Shown one piece after another: positions 1-10,418 of a DNA stretch of 47,108 nucleotides. Source of the stretch: Branchiostoma floridae. Lineage: Eukaryota > Chordata > Leptocardii > Amphioxiformes > Branchiostomatidae. The notes beneath the pieces were generated by a model. That model saw only the letters and a program-made list of their open reading frames with translations, was not told the DNA's origin and did no database searches. The DNA lies in the NCBI RefSeq assembly GCF_000003815.2, contig NC_049984.1:24759957-24807064 (forward strand), written 5' to 3'. The position numbers and the translations under genes are program-made. Each line of letters begins with the position of its first letter. The stretch's first letter is position 1.

Positions 1-710
1 ACTGATCAGTATACTATTTTAAGGCAACTTTTTTTGGTAAACTTTTTTATATGCACGCTCGCATCAGTTTGTTGATTCCCTTAGTATGCCATCCATATAA
101 TCAAATAAACATGGCCTTATCTAATATTCTTCTTTCTTATCTTGTTCTATTTTTAAAGCATATGAGATGAAGCATATATGAGATGAAGCATATGTCGTAA
201 CAGCCTCATAAATACCTACGAGCGACGAGAGACATGCTCCGGTAATTCAAATAAAGGCGAAGCAATGAACCTCTTCAGAATAAATGGTACAAGGCGCGCT
301 TACAATGGGTCTCTTGGGCAATACATGTAATAGTCAGGTTATGCTTCGGGGGTAGATTGCAAAGCAACGAACACGTATTTTCTCTCAACCTGATCACTTT
401 TAACCCGCAAACAACCCCAAAGGGATCCGTTTGGACCCCAGGCGTATATTTGCGAAGTACCATTTGAACTATTTTAATCCCCAGGAAATTCCTGCCGTGG
501 GTTTGCCAGTTTAAACATATATCTAAGGTAATCTCTCCTATATTTTTACGATGAAGGTCACAATAGTGTTTTGTTACAATACCGAAAAGTACAGAGGGAA
601 AAGACTGTGTTGAGTCCTGGTGGGGCCCACAAAATTTGCAGTTTTCGAAACATAATTCTTTTTGGTTTTTCTCAATAGTTACATTCTCGGAAGAATAATC
701 ACTTCCATAC
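1..710. other. Non-coding, no gene recognised
   Basis: AT-rich sequence without a supportable ORF. Bases around 88-115 resemble short blocks near 3482-3505, 28618-28644 and 44160-44180 (variants of a 'catccatagaatcaacatgg' theme), so part of this stretch is probably a dispersed repeat. Nothing else is recognised. Confidence 0.5.
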
Positions 711-937
711 TAACTTGTGTCTCACTTGCGTCGCACTTGCGTCACTGTGGGGTTTGAAAGATACCCAACGACTTTCAGAGATAAAGAACGAGTTTTGTTA
801 CTTTTTGCGTATTGTGTCGTCTTCTAAGTCATACTTTTACGTATTACGGAATGTCCTATAGAAAAAAAACAGTGACACAGCGAACGAACCCCGCAGTGAC
901 GCAAGCTTGCCGCAAGTGCAATGAGATTGCACCTTAA
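711..937. mobile_element. Harbinger-like MITE, copy A
   Basis: A non-autonomous DNA element of about 220 bp. The left end reads CTTGTGTCTCACTTGCGTC and the right end GCAAGTGCAATGAGATTGC-ACCT, imperfect inverted repeats of each other. Both sides are flanked by TAA (711-713 and 935-937), the 3-bp target duplication typical of PIF/Harbinger elements. The interior shares blocks such as AAGTCATACTTTTACGTATT with copies at 18481, 22222, 41996 and 42517. It encodes no protein and would have depended on a transposase supplied in trans. The superfamily is inferred from the target-site length. Confidence 0.75.
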
Positions 938-3508
938 GTAGCAAAAATGCTTCCGAAGAAGTGTACAAAAATGATGTATTGAAAAAGACAAAAAGGCTCG
1001 TTAACGGTTTGGAATCCGCTTGGTTATTTTAGTTCTCAAAAAATGTTCGGGTGTCTGAAGGTCAAAGTAAGTGCTTTTGTCTTCGGCTTTGTCTATAGGC
1101 AATCCATATATAGCTTCTTCAATCGATTGTGCAAAATTGTTTTCCCCACTTCGAAGCCCACAGGCACAGAAAATTGCCTTTCGATCTTATCAGTAATACT
1201 GCGGTGTAGATGAACTGTAGTCTGAACAACATGCGCCCCCCCCCCCTCTTACAGCACGTAACGACCTTATTTAGAGCGCTGATGAAAACTGGCGGATGCC
1301 TTCTCACTAAAAAAAAATATAGTAGTGCGCGTATAAGTCTTAATTCATCATACTTAAGATGGTAGATCTACAATGTATCTTTCGTGTCATCATATCTACC
1401 AAGTAAAAACTACAGTTAATGAACTGTAAAACTGTATGGATCAGTGGAACATGAAGGCTTCGCGAAGTGCCGTCTTCATTTTGTCAAAGTTGCAGTAGAA
1501 TTGTAAATACATTCTAATTCGCGGTGATGAGAAAATGGACTGTTTTCCGTGGTTTTTACTCGCAATATTTCAAAGTAATGTATCTGATGCAAGCAAATAA
1601 CTTTCTAAACGCGAATTTAACTAGATATTGGTGATAATTATAACTTTGGATATTTCTGCATTCCCATAGATGGTCATACATGTATAAGATTCTATGCAGG
1701 TGCCGGATATCGTATATCTCATTTTATTCCTTATACTGATGTTTAAATTTTGCCCCTCTCCTTATGTGTTTAACATTTGGGCAAGTTCTGTATTGATCTT
1801 TCTTTGGCTCAGGTGAGGACATACATTGTGTGCATGGCGGCACACTGCCACATGTGTCCGGACATATCCGGGCGTTTCACGGCTATTTGTGCGGAAATAC
1901 ACGGGCCTTAGACACGTACTGGACATAAAAGTGGTTCGTTTCCGAGCATTTGTGGCTGTGTCAATGGCCCGTACAGGCAGTGTGTCCGGCTACACATGTC
2001 CCGTAAATTGCCAGAAATATAGGGGGTGCATGTGCAGGAGTTTCTTACCCGGAAAAATCGGTTTCCCATGCAGTACAGCTTGGTTATTTACCCAAACAAA
2101 AACAACGTCTTTGATTGAAAACTTTCAACCCAGTCCGAAAATTGCCAAAAATGTCAATGCAGAACTCACGTACGTACCAGAACGAGTGGTCACTTACTGT
2201 GAGGGGGTGGGCAATTACACAAATTGGGTACAAATTGAGATGCCCAGACAGTTTGCCTGAAATAGATTCAACTGCATGTGATGTGTGCCAAAGTCGGCGC
2301 GCTTTTAGGCAAATTTGCGCATTTGGTCCTTTTTTCAGTAATGCTGTAGGACTAGTTAGTATGATTATGCATTCTATGCCATTAGTCTCTACTAGACTGA
2401 CTATGTTGGCTATCAAATGGGGAATAATTTACCAGCGAACTTTTGCTACCAGAAGAGTTGAAAAAACATGGACTGCGAGCGTGGACTCACTCCTATTTTT
2501 TTCCCCGATTTTTTCCCGAATTCTACGAGCCCCGCATCCCCGTAGGAGGACCTAGTGGAGGCTATTATGCCATAATCTTAGCCCTATTCATATCCACTAC
2601 AACATATCATCCGTTCACTTTATATTTAGTCTACAAACATCAATTGCCCCCTGAAGAACGAACAAATATGCTGAAAGGCTTCGCTGCACAACCAATATGC
2701 GGGCAACGGAAGTGTGACTGTCAACTAAACAATATCTGAGGAATTCCACTTCATCATTATCATATCCCATAAGCTATATATACGAACAAGTGACAGGCTA
2801 TTGAATTAGATTATGAAAAGGCGTGGGTACCGAATGATGGATATGTACAGCGTGTGGGTATAGGTCAGAAAAAAATCGATCGGACGACGATTCTGCGGCA
2901 ATCACCCGTGCCTCGGTTATGATAATAACTTTATTGTACAACAAATGTTAAAGGTACAAGGTATGGCTTTTTTGTAACAGAGGCGATTTTCAGGTGAAAA
3001 ACACGCGTAACCCTCTGGCCGATCTTCCATCGATACGCCCGAAGATCGTGGATAATGTGACAGGGGTATTAGGCCAACTGTTGACTCGAGTGTAAAGATA
3101 ACATTCACGCTTGAATTTTCGTCCATTTCCTAGTAACCTATTCGACCCTACTGTTAACCGTGCAAAAGCAATGGAGAAAATATATGGCAAAAAAATATAT
3201 CGTGAAACGGTTAGCAATGTTGCAGTATACAAAACTCATTATTTCAAAAAATGAAAGAAGATGTGAAAGAACAAAAGTGAAAAATCTATTCTTCCATACA
3301 CTGTTTGCCATTTGTTCAGCCTTCCTGAGTGACCACTCAAAGCATCACTCAAGGTAATCAAAGTGGTCACTCAAAGCATCAGAGCCACGAGTGACCACTT
3401 AAATTTCATCATGAAGGAAGCTTGTCCGTTTTTTTTATTCGATTATTCGCACGCCCCAGTTTGGGGTTCCCAGGCGATGTCGTCCATATAACTGAATCAA
3501 CATGGCGT
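938..3508. other. Non-coding stretch, no gene recognised
   Basis: Contains an 11-base C run (1236-1246) and a small direct/inverted repeat patch at about 3325-3402 built from variants of 'gagtgaccactcaaagcatca'. Open frames at 1826-2260 (+) and 2115-2739 (+) show no domain, biased composition or splice context that I recognise, and they overlap other frames of equal length. I treat them as chance ORFs. Confidence 0.5.
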
Positions 3509-4090
3509 TAAGGCCCCCTTCACACGGGAGCACGAATGAGCCGGAATGCCGTCAGAACGAAATTGTTTTTCTATTCCTGGCAGTTCCTGGCAAATCGTAC
3601 TGTATTCCAAATATTCGTCCCCTTTATTTTGGCCAGCTCGAAAGTTTTTGACATGTCAAAAACCGTCGAGGTGCATTCGAAGTGGAGAAATATCTAATGG
3701 CATTCGAAGCGGATTCTTTGTGTATTCTAACTGCAGTCGGACCGCATTCTGTGGCATTCCAACATTATTCGAAACATTCTTATCTCATTCGATGGAGAAC
3801 CGAAACGGCAAACCACTTTGAATCCTGCCCGAATTTGACCAAATGAGTATCTGGAATGCAGTGAGAATTTCTAGAATACACTACGAATTCCCAGGAATAG
3901 AATTTATAGAAAATAATTTTCATTCTGACGGCATTTGGGCTCATTCCTTCTCGTGTGAAGGGGATATAAGGTTCATTTTGGAATCCCCACCCGAATGGCC
4001 CCGAATGTGGTACGAAGTTTGCAAATACTTCATTCCGACTGGTTCTGCTTGATTCCTGCTAATTCGGTTTCAGTGTGAAGGCCCTATAAG
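3509..4090. mobile_element. Fold-back DNA element with long inverted repeats
   Basis: The left arm starts at about 3510 (AGGCCCCCTTCACACGGG) and pairs over about 70 bp with the right arm ending near 3963 (CTTCTCGTGTGAAGGGGAT). Both arms share GAATGAG, ATGCCGTCAGAA and CTATTCCTGG in mirrored order. A second outer right end, TCAGTGTGAAGGCCCTATAA, ends near 4088, so two alternative right termini are nested. The interior is rich in CATTCGAA motifs and holds a 20-bp perfect palindrome (3644-3663). No coding capacity is seen. The family is unassigned. Confidence 0.7.
3644..3663. repeat. 20-bp perfect palindrome
   Basis: GTTTTTGACATGTCAAAAAC is its own reverse complement. It lies inside the fold-back element, close to its left arm. 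The role is unknown; it may be part of the element's secondary structure. Confidence 0.8.
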
Positions 4091-5009
4091 GAAGGTAAAG
4101 GTTTCAAACAGACACCATAAACATTGATATAGTACGTAATGAGTGTTTTCTATGCACTGTCTTTCTTTTGGGGGCAGCTGTGCGACAAGAATGCTAATAG
4201 AATGCACCGACCGCTCAACGCTTTTATGTCTTTGTCTTGTATGACTTTGACATTAACATTGACATTAACTTTAGCATTCAACGACATTATCATCCTTCTT
4301 CTCATATTTCTTTGTTTTTAATTTACGGCATATATCTGTTAAATATGAAGTTGGTTTTTACGATTTATGGGAACCGGATCAATTGGTATGTAAAACAAAA
4401 GAATTGTGCTATTTCAATCGATAGTAAGTGCGAATCGATAGATATACATAAATATGAGCTTGAAACTTCATCTGTGTTGGTAGAAGTCATTCTTGAACTA
4501 GTTTAACTATAATATCCAACAAAAATAATATCTGTTCAATCAAAAATTTGATTCCAATTTTTGTGTTGGATACTACAGTTAAATTACTTCAAGAATATGT
4601 GTTTTTGAATATTCATTCAAGGCGATTCTAAAATCTGGGAATCGTCTTCCATAGTTTTCGCTGCCTGCAAGACATCACTTACCTGAAGACTTTCAAATCG
4701 ATTCTAAAGTCTCGCAATACTTTTTACAGCATTGGTGATGGAGGAAAAAGCCCTAAAAATCTCGCCATCAATCTCAAGAAATCTCGGGCAAAGGACGCAC
4801 CATCTTCGCGGGAGTGAGAAAACCATTTACCCGAAGGCCGTTGCCACAGAAAGCATCGCAGCGCCGAGCTCGTAATTCGTTGCGGTAGACAGTTTAAAAT
4901 CCTCGGGGGATCTCGTTATCCAGCGACCGGCAGCTTTGGGGGTTAACTCCCTGTCATGTAGTGCCACATTATCCCTGATCTTAATGTCTCAAGGCATCAG
5001 TTAGATTGA
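4091..5009. other. Non-coding, no gene recognised
   Basis: AT-rich at 4230-4620, including a short imperfect hexamer repeat (GACATTAACATT, about 4245-4272). The rest is of unknown origin. No splice-bounded ORF with recognisable protein was found on either strand. Confidence 0.5.
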
Positions 5010-5450
5010 CATTGTAGAAAATCCTATTCAACAGGGCGTATCTTTAAATGGCGCGTGTCGCTTAGGTGGTTTTAGCTGTGTCATGTGTGTATAAGAGATA
5101 ATGATTTTCACCTTGAAGACGAATTACGGGTTTTGTTGTTGTTTCTGTAGTAGGGTATGTATTTACAGAGAGGGGTTGCTAGGTCTTCCCCTTTAACGAG
5201 GAATCGGTCTCCAGGCTGCCAGTTGCTGCTAACATTGTAGAAAATCCTATTGTACAGGGCGTATCTTTAAACGGTGCGTGTTGCTTCGGCGGTTTTAGCT
5301 GTGTCAACATGTGTCTGTAAGAGATAATGATTTCATGGGGTTCACCTTGAAGTTCCAAGTGGCACATAGGGCACGAATTACAAGTTTTGATGCTGTTTTC
5401 GGTAGCAGGGTACATTTTTACAGAGAGAGGTTGCTAGGTCTTCGTCTTTA
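5010..5450. repeat. Tandem duplication of a SINE body (about 222-bp units)
   Basis: Unit 1 begins at about 5010 and unit 2 at about 5232. Both start with ACATTGTAGAAAATCCTATT, both carry CAGGGCGTATCTTTAAA and TAAGAGATAATGATTT, and both end with GTTGCTAGGTCTTC followed by TTTAACG. Unit 2 is directly continuous with the tRNA-like head at 5534-5600. A related, more decayed copy lies at about 7050-7265. The sequence is therefore the body and tail of a SINE lying on the minus strand, with the tail part duplicated. Confidence 0.7.
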
Positions 5451-5533
5451 ACGGGGCACCTCCTAGTGCACGGGACACCCATTTTGCGTCCTTTCCGAAA
5501 GACGTGTGCAGCCCCAGCCGACATGTCCTTCCC

Positions 5534-5600
5534 CTGATTTGAACCTGGAGCTGAATTGGGAGGGCTGCTACCAGTTGAGCTACAGGGACATCCCATTCCT
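5534..5600 (-). mobile_element. tRNA-derived SINE head
   Basis: On the minus strand this reads TGTAGCTCAACTGGTAGCAG, a good RNA polymerase III A box. About 30 bp later comes AGGTTCAAATC, close to a B box. D-, anticodon- and T-stem pairing is incomplete and the two acceptor halves match poorly, so it is a tRNA-derived SINE promoter rather than a working tRNA gene. The body continues to lower coordinates (5232-5533). Decayed copies of the same head lie at about 6885-6930 and 7210-7262. Confidence 0.7.
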
Positions 5601-6459
5601 CAATGATGCCAGAAGCATATCTAAGCTCCTTCAAGTAAGTGGATGAAAACTAAATACGTTATTTTCTGATGAATAGTGACTTTTAAAAAGACTGTAAACG
5701 ATTGAGTCTTTTATGTTTTGTTTTGGGGTGCCACATGTGTTTTGTTTGTATCTGCCATGCCCTTCTTTTGTTGTTGTATTCTCATTTTTTCTTGAAATGA
5801 ATGAACTTTGAGAAAGATTGAAAGAAAGCTCATTTAGCAGTACTCCCTTTCCACTTGAATTTGCATTGACAAATATTTCAGAGAATTTCATAGACAAAGA
5901 ACGATTTTGTGGTGTGTTTTGTTGTTTTTAGTTGTATTTTTTTCATACTGAGGAAATGATTCCAATACAAAAATGAAGGCTGGCACAACTTAATGCAGTG
6001 CTGCCTAAGGATAGTGACTGCACGTTCAAGTTTCAAAACTATGAAACATTGCATGTGCCATGTAGAGGAACAACAGCTAACTGAGTACAACATGTGTGTC
6101 GGTGTATGTTGTGCATCACTTAAAAGAAATGTCAGACCCAGTTCAACTGTGCGAACATTTCATTGAAACGATACGGTTATTTAGAGCAAAATACAACAAA
6201 ACTGATAGGGCCCAACAGGCGTAGCCCACGCACTGACATTTACACACAATAAGGAAGCATTCTGAAGTTCTCCCAGGACCCACCAACTACAGTACATAAG
6301 AGATCTAAGAGATTGATAGCTTGTATAGAAACATCCCAACTGTTCAGCTAACACAGCTGTATGTTCAATCCAGGGCTCTAGCCAGCTCGAATTTTTTTCC
6401 GTCAGCCAATCACCATTGTCGCGAAAACGCTATTCCAGGAGTTAGAAAGACTGAACTAA
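5601..6459. other. Non-coding, no gene recognised
   Basis: AT-rich sequence with only short frames on the minus strand (5631-6093), low in complexity and without recognised motifs. Confidence 0.45.
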
Positions 6460-6512
6460 GGTCTACAAAGGTCTTAATGATTGAACTTCAATCATTAAGA
6501 CCTTTGTAGACC
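6460..6512. repeat. Perfect 26-bp-arm palindrome with 1-nt spacer
   Basis: The left arm 6460-6485 and right arm 6487-6512 are exact reverse complements, separated by one base (6486). The core reads AATGATTGAACTTCAATCATT. With such a short loop it is not a canonical pre-miRNA. A snap-back replication product, a cruciform or a cloning/assembly artefact are all possible. A second palindrome of exactly this geometry is at 13786-13838. Confidence 0.9.
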
Positions 6513-7500
6513 CTACACTCAAACCTTACCCTTTGAAGTTTCCTTAGATAACACGACATGTTAAGGGTTAAGCTTAGTCCTCAAAACTTCAAATTCATAT
6601 AGAAGCATTTAGAGATCTAGGTTCTGTAATGTATACTAAGATAAAACACTTCATTGAACTCTTTGTGGCTGTTCGCTGGGGAGTGCCTAGTGGCACAGCG
6701 GGTATAGATTTAAGTAAAGTTCTCAACGTCTATTTGGATCTAAGCCTTCAGAGATCTAAGCTCTACACCATGTATACTAAAATGAAATACTTAATTGAAG
6801 ATTGAACATTAAAGACTTCAACTGAGATGCCCTGTCCAGGATCAAAAACGTGGGCTCTCATGTTATCAACTAATTGGAACCAGATGCTCAACTGTGATGC
6901 TGCTACGAGTGGAGCTACAGGGACATGCGTGCGTCAATTGTAAGTTCAATCCTCAAAGCCCTTCATACATCTAAGCTCTATGGAGTCCAGTATGAGATTT
7001 TGACAGACTTCATTGATCTTTTGTTGTTGTCGCCCACCTTCTAGTGCCTAGTGGTACATAGTTCAGCAGGTTTCCTTACTGTTTCAGTAGCAGTGTATAT
7101 CTTACAGGGAGGGTTGCTAGCTAGCTATTCCCCTTGAACGTACTCAAGGCACCTTCTCGAATAGGGGAACTCATTTACGTCTTGTTTGAAAGACCCCAAC
7201 CGAGTTATTGGGACATTAAGCTCAGCTGTGAGGCTGCTACCAGGTGATCCACGGGGACATATTACCTCCCACATGCGGCGATCAGAATAATCAAATGTCT
7301 GTGCCTTTAGAGATCTATGCCCTATTAAAGATCCGATATGAAAGGCTTGATTGGTCTCGTGGCTTGGTAGTTAATGTCAGACTTTGAGAGAAACACCACA
7401 CCAAGGGTACAGGCTTTATATAATAAAGGCCAGCGGGCGCAATCCACGCATTTTAAAGACTTCATTGACCTCCTTGCTCGGTAGTAATTCCCTCACAAGC
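6513..7500 (-). repeat. Decayed SINE copies in tandem-like arrangement
   Basis: Two blocks resemble the 5232-5600 SINE on the minus strand: about 6815-6930 (ending GGAGCTACAGGGACATGCG) and about 7050-7265 (TAGTGGCACATAG, TTACAGGGAGGGTTGCTAG, CCACGGGGACAT). Between them are short repeated phrases such as 'agagatctaagctcta' (variants near 6610, 6750 and 7310). No gene is seen. Confidence 0.5.
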
Positions 7501-7969
7501 AATCAATGACTTGAAAACGTCTGACCCCAACATCTCGATTAACAGAATTAAGACAATAAAAGCTCTATGTCCTAGATAAAAGAGTTCTGCTCGACATTAC
7601 TTGATTCCATATTCCGCCCACCTTGTTCATTTGCAAGACGCGACTGAAAAAGCCTTACATGTTTTCACCGCTCAAAAAAGACACTCTCATATTTAAGGAA
7701 ATCTACAGGATGTTTTTTGAAGAAAAAACATTTAAATTCATTAAAGGATTTTAGAAACTAGGAGGTTTCTGGTCTGTATTCGAGGATACGATATCAAAAT
7801 GGCCACTTATCTTTCTAGAGCATAAAAGCAATTCTATTTGTTAAAAGTACAGCTCGGAAATTGCTTTCGATGTCGATGATAGTTGTTTGAGATAAGGGGT
7901 CTAATGTTTCGTGTGGTAGAATAGAAAAATAGTAGAATATATTGCAACAGAATAAAATTGAATTTGATG

Positions 7970-8030
7970 CATAATAAAGTGAAATAAAATAAAATAGAAT
8001 AAAGTAAAATAAAATAGAATTCTATATCAC
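7970..8030. repeat. Degenerate ATAAA/ATAGA simple repeat
   Basis: An imperfect run of AAATA/GAATA pentamers. It looks like a decayed relative of the perfect GAATA array at 8135, and both lie in the intron downstream of the receptor exon. Confidence 0.7.
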
Positions 8031-8134
8031 AGTATAGAATGTGTAGAATCATATGAATTGGAATGCAAAAAAAGAATTTGATAGTCAAGAGTAGAATAGA
8101 AAGATAGAAAGTACAGAGAGAGTAGAGGAGAGTG

Positions 8135-8220
8135 GAATAGAATAGAATAGAATAGAATAGAATAGAATAGAATAGAATAGAATAGAATAGAATAGAATAG
8201 AATAGAATAGAATAGAATAG
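8135..8220. repeat. (GAATA)17 pentanucleotide microsatellite
   Basis: Seventeen uninterrupted GAATA units plus one base. In transcript sense (minus strand) it is a U-rich (UAUUC)n tract starting 11 nt beyond the splice-donor hexamer at 8232-8237. Its purity predicts length polymorphism. Its position so close to a 5' splice site could influence splicing, which is inference. Confidence 0.95.
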
Positions 8221-8231
8221 TACAGAATGAG

Positions 8232-8237
8232 ACTGAC
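8232..8237 (-). promoter_or_regulatory. Splice donor GTCAGT of the receptor exon
   Basis: The minus strand reads CACAG then GTCAGT, a good match to the metazoan 5' splice-site consensus. It interrupts the arginine codon of the DRY-equivalent motif (phase 2). Past it the open frame runs only into the microsatellite, which supports an exon end here. Confidence 0.85.
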
Positions 8238-8707
8238 CTGTGCACGGCGATGAGCAGTAGCGAGTTGGTGGACACGTACAGAGACGCCATCCGCAGGTAG
8301 TTGATGACCGCACAGATGGTGTCCCCATAGAACCACGGCCTCTCGGCGCGAACCACGTAGTAGTCGATGATGAAGGGGACACATACGACTGACACGATGA
8401 AGTCCGAGAAGGCGAGGTTTGCGATGAGGGCGTTGGTGACTGTGCGCATCTTCTTGTACATGATGATGGTTGCCATGAGGAGGATGTTCCCGATGCCGCA
8501 TGTCACGATAGTCGCGACGTAGATCGTGCCGACGAAGATGCTTGCCGCGAGGGAGTCCCCCCGGTTGTAGGCAAGATAGTCTTCGCTGATCTTGTAGCTA
8601 CAGTTGTCTTCGCCGGTCTTGCCGTCTATGACGACGGCGGGCCCGTAGTCGCCGTACGTGTCCCAGATCTCGCTGATGGTGAGGTTTGTCTTCGCCGCAT
8701 CAACCAT
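8238..8707 (-). CDS. Prokineticin-receptor-like GPCR, first coding exon (N-terminus to TM3)
   Basis: Encodes 156 codons plus two bases of codon 157 of a class A (rhodopsin-like) receptor. The ATG at 8705-8707 has A at -3 and G at +4. The N-terminus has glycosylation sequons N8-L-T and N35-C-S. TM1 is about residues 57-82 with the GN pair at 73-74. TM2 is about 93-118 with LANLAFSD-like ANLAFSD ending at D102 (position 2.50). DYYVVR follows at 115-120, then W125, the conserved C132 at the start of TM3, and NYLRMASLYVSTN at 136-148. DYYVVR and NYLR-SLYVSTN are hallmarks of vertebrate prokineticin receptors (Gq-coupled plasma-membrane receptors for AVIT peptides). From memory of the family, PROKR1/2 also have an intron at the DRY motif. 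Here the exon ends CACAG before GTCAGT, giving His-Arg instead of Asp-Arg. TM4-TM7 are absent from the window. It could be a divergent paralogue rather than an orthologue. Confidence 0.9.
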
Positions 8708-8892
8708 GCTGACAGTGTGGTGCTTACACCGGCTGAGACCTCTTCTGGTACGGAGAGGCTGGAGGATATGCTAATATGCCAGGAAGTTGCCGAGCGCGGC
8801 GAGATCCAATCAAAATCGAAGAGGAGGCAGATTTGTATTCTCTACTGACGTTATTGACAGTTCCTTAGACGTCTCCCACACGCCTTGGTGAT
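8708..8892 (-). other. Predicted 5' UTR part of the receptor exon
   Basis: The minus strand between the predicted acceptor at 8893-8894 and the ATG at 8707 shows no in-frame extension that looks like receptor. The acceptor context reads CCTTCCCGATTTGCAG then ATC, with a perfect branch-point-like GCTAAC (8924-8929) about 34 nt upstream. This predicts a leading intron in the 5' UTR and a distal first exon at higher coordinates. Confidence 0.55.
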
Positions 8893-10372
8893 CTGCAAAT
8901 CGGGAAGGATTTATAGGATTCCTGTTAGCGTCAGACAGTTGTTTCCACAAAGTATATATAATATGCCTGGCTGCGTATGGGCATTGCTACCAGCATTACA
9001 AGTGACCTTTTTTTTACGATAGCCTACGCAAGTAGGTATAACCTTTGGTCAAAAAATTTCCCTTTTTCACTAGAGGCTTGACTGGGCGACCAGAAATTTG
9101 ACAGATCGCTCAACGAATTTCATGGATAGAAAGCATTTTTGATACATTCTGTGTGCTTTGCTGTCTTTCCAATTCTATACCATGCACCATACTCTAGATA
9201 TGATTTCAAGGTTCACAACAGTCAGATTAAAGTCACGAAACAATCACTCTGAGGGCACCCTCTAGTGGAAAGGGATATCATTATACCCGTACAACACTAG
9301 TAAGCTTAGATTGAGGGCGAAATAGAGATGCCCCAAATCAAATTTTGTACATCGACTGGTTTTCAACACAGGTACCGCTACCATGTTATTACTTATACCA
9401 ATATGAGAATGGATGAGTGAAGACCTAGTTATTATATACATATACCCACGGGTTTAAGTACAGGTTACAACAAAGGTGAAGTGCAGATGCATGTATAAAA
9501 TGTAAAGCTACAACAATAGTTATAGTATAGATTATATATCAACTAAGGGAATCCAACTTTCTTCTTCGAGATGGTGGAAATGTAAGTCTTAGAGGAGTTA
9601 TCAAACTCGCTATAAATTTAGATTTGGCTATATAACGTATATGTATGGAATAGTGAAGAAGAGATTACAATTGAGAACAAGATTTTGCATTGCGGCCCAA
9701 ACTGGCTGAATTATGCAACACATTCACAAATATATAAAAGACTTCTCAATATTCTGTTAACATCAGCTGTTGATGTCACATATTAAAAAAAAAAGATCTG
9801 CATAGACAATAAAATTGCAGAGTTCTAATGTCATTTGTGTCACAGTATTTACTAGTCACGGTAGTAGATTTTTTTTATTCTTTGAGTTCTTTGAGTTAAG
9901 TTTGAAACGACAGTCCGTTGACTTGATATCATTATATACTAGTACCATGTGCTTGCAAACAACGGATATAGCTTGGGCTTCTTGTGGATAAAGGTGAACT
10001 TAAGTTACCCACTTGACGTCTTTTGAGGCCTTTGAAAAGTGAGTCTAGCTAGTGGTTACTGTATGTACCATACTATCCATCTTTTGTTTCGACTTGTTCT
10101 TGCCAACTTTCAACCACAATCTCAGATAAAAAATCTGAGAATAACTACGCCAGACTTAGTATGTCTACTGACCACACACTGACTGTCGCCAGACTCCCAC
10201 TGACAGTACTGGTCTGGTAGACTGATCAATCACACTTACTGTGTATCAAGTAGGTATAGTTTTTTCTTCCTTGAAAAAGACTGATAACCAACAGGGATCG
10301 AGCATCAAGTTCTTCCGCTTCTCTAGCAAAAATCTGGTCGTGTTAGCTTTCAAGGGGTACTAAAATCCAGAC
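8893..10372. other. Predicted 5' intron / non-coding stretch
   Basis: No coding exon is recognised. A TATATATAAT-like string at about 8952-8963 is AT-rich background or a weak TATA element. An 8-bp-arm hairpin (TCTCAGAT/ATCTGAGA) lies at about 10121-10141. Block 9545-9580 resembles sequence at 25140-25180 and the reverse complement of 39470-39505, so it is a dispersed repeat fragment. Confidence 0.45.
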
Positions 10373-10382
10373 TATATATATG

Positions 10383-10416
<34 letters not shown>

Positions 10417-10418
10417 CA
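10373..10418. repeat. (TA)n-(GA)n compound microsatellite
   Basis: A run of TA dinucleotides (10373-10395, one interruption by TG) passes directly into GA repeats. It is an ordinary simple-sequence repeat. Confidence 0.9.

Noticed and set aside
1826-2739. Overlapping plus-strand frames of 144, 146 and 98 codons
   Set aside because: Mutually overlapping, no recognised domains, no splice context and no consistent composition bias.
5534-5600. Functional tRNA gene on the minus strand
   Set aside because: The A and B boxes are good, but the D, anticodon and acceptor stems do not pair properly, and decayed relatives occur nearby: a SINE head.
6460-6512. Pre-miRNA hairpin
   Set aside because: A perfect stem with a 1-nt spacer has no usable loop and no mismatches or bulges; it does not fit miRNA precursor structure.
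8027-8237. Extension of the receptor protein past the donor (frame continues 70 codons)
   Set aside because: The continuation encodes only ILFYS repeats from the GAATA microsatellite, and a consensus donor precedes it where vertebrate homologues also have an intron.
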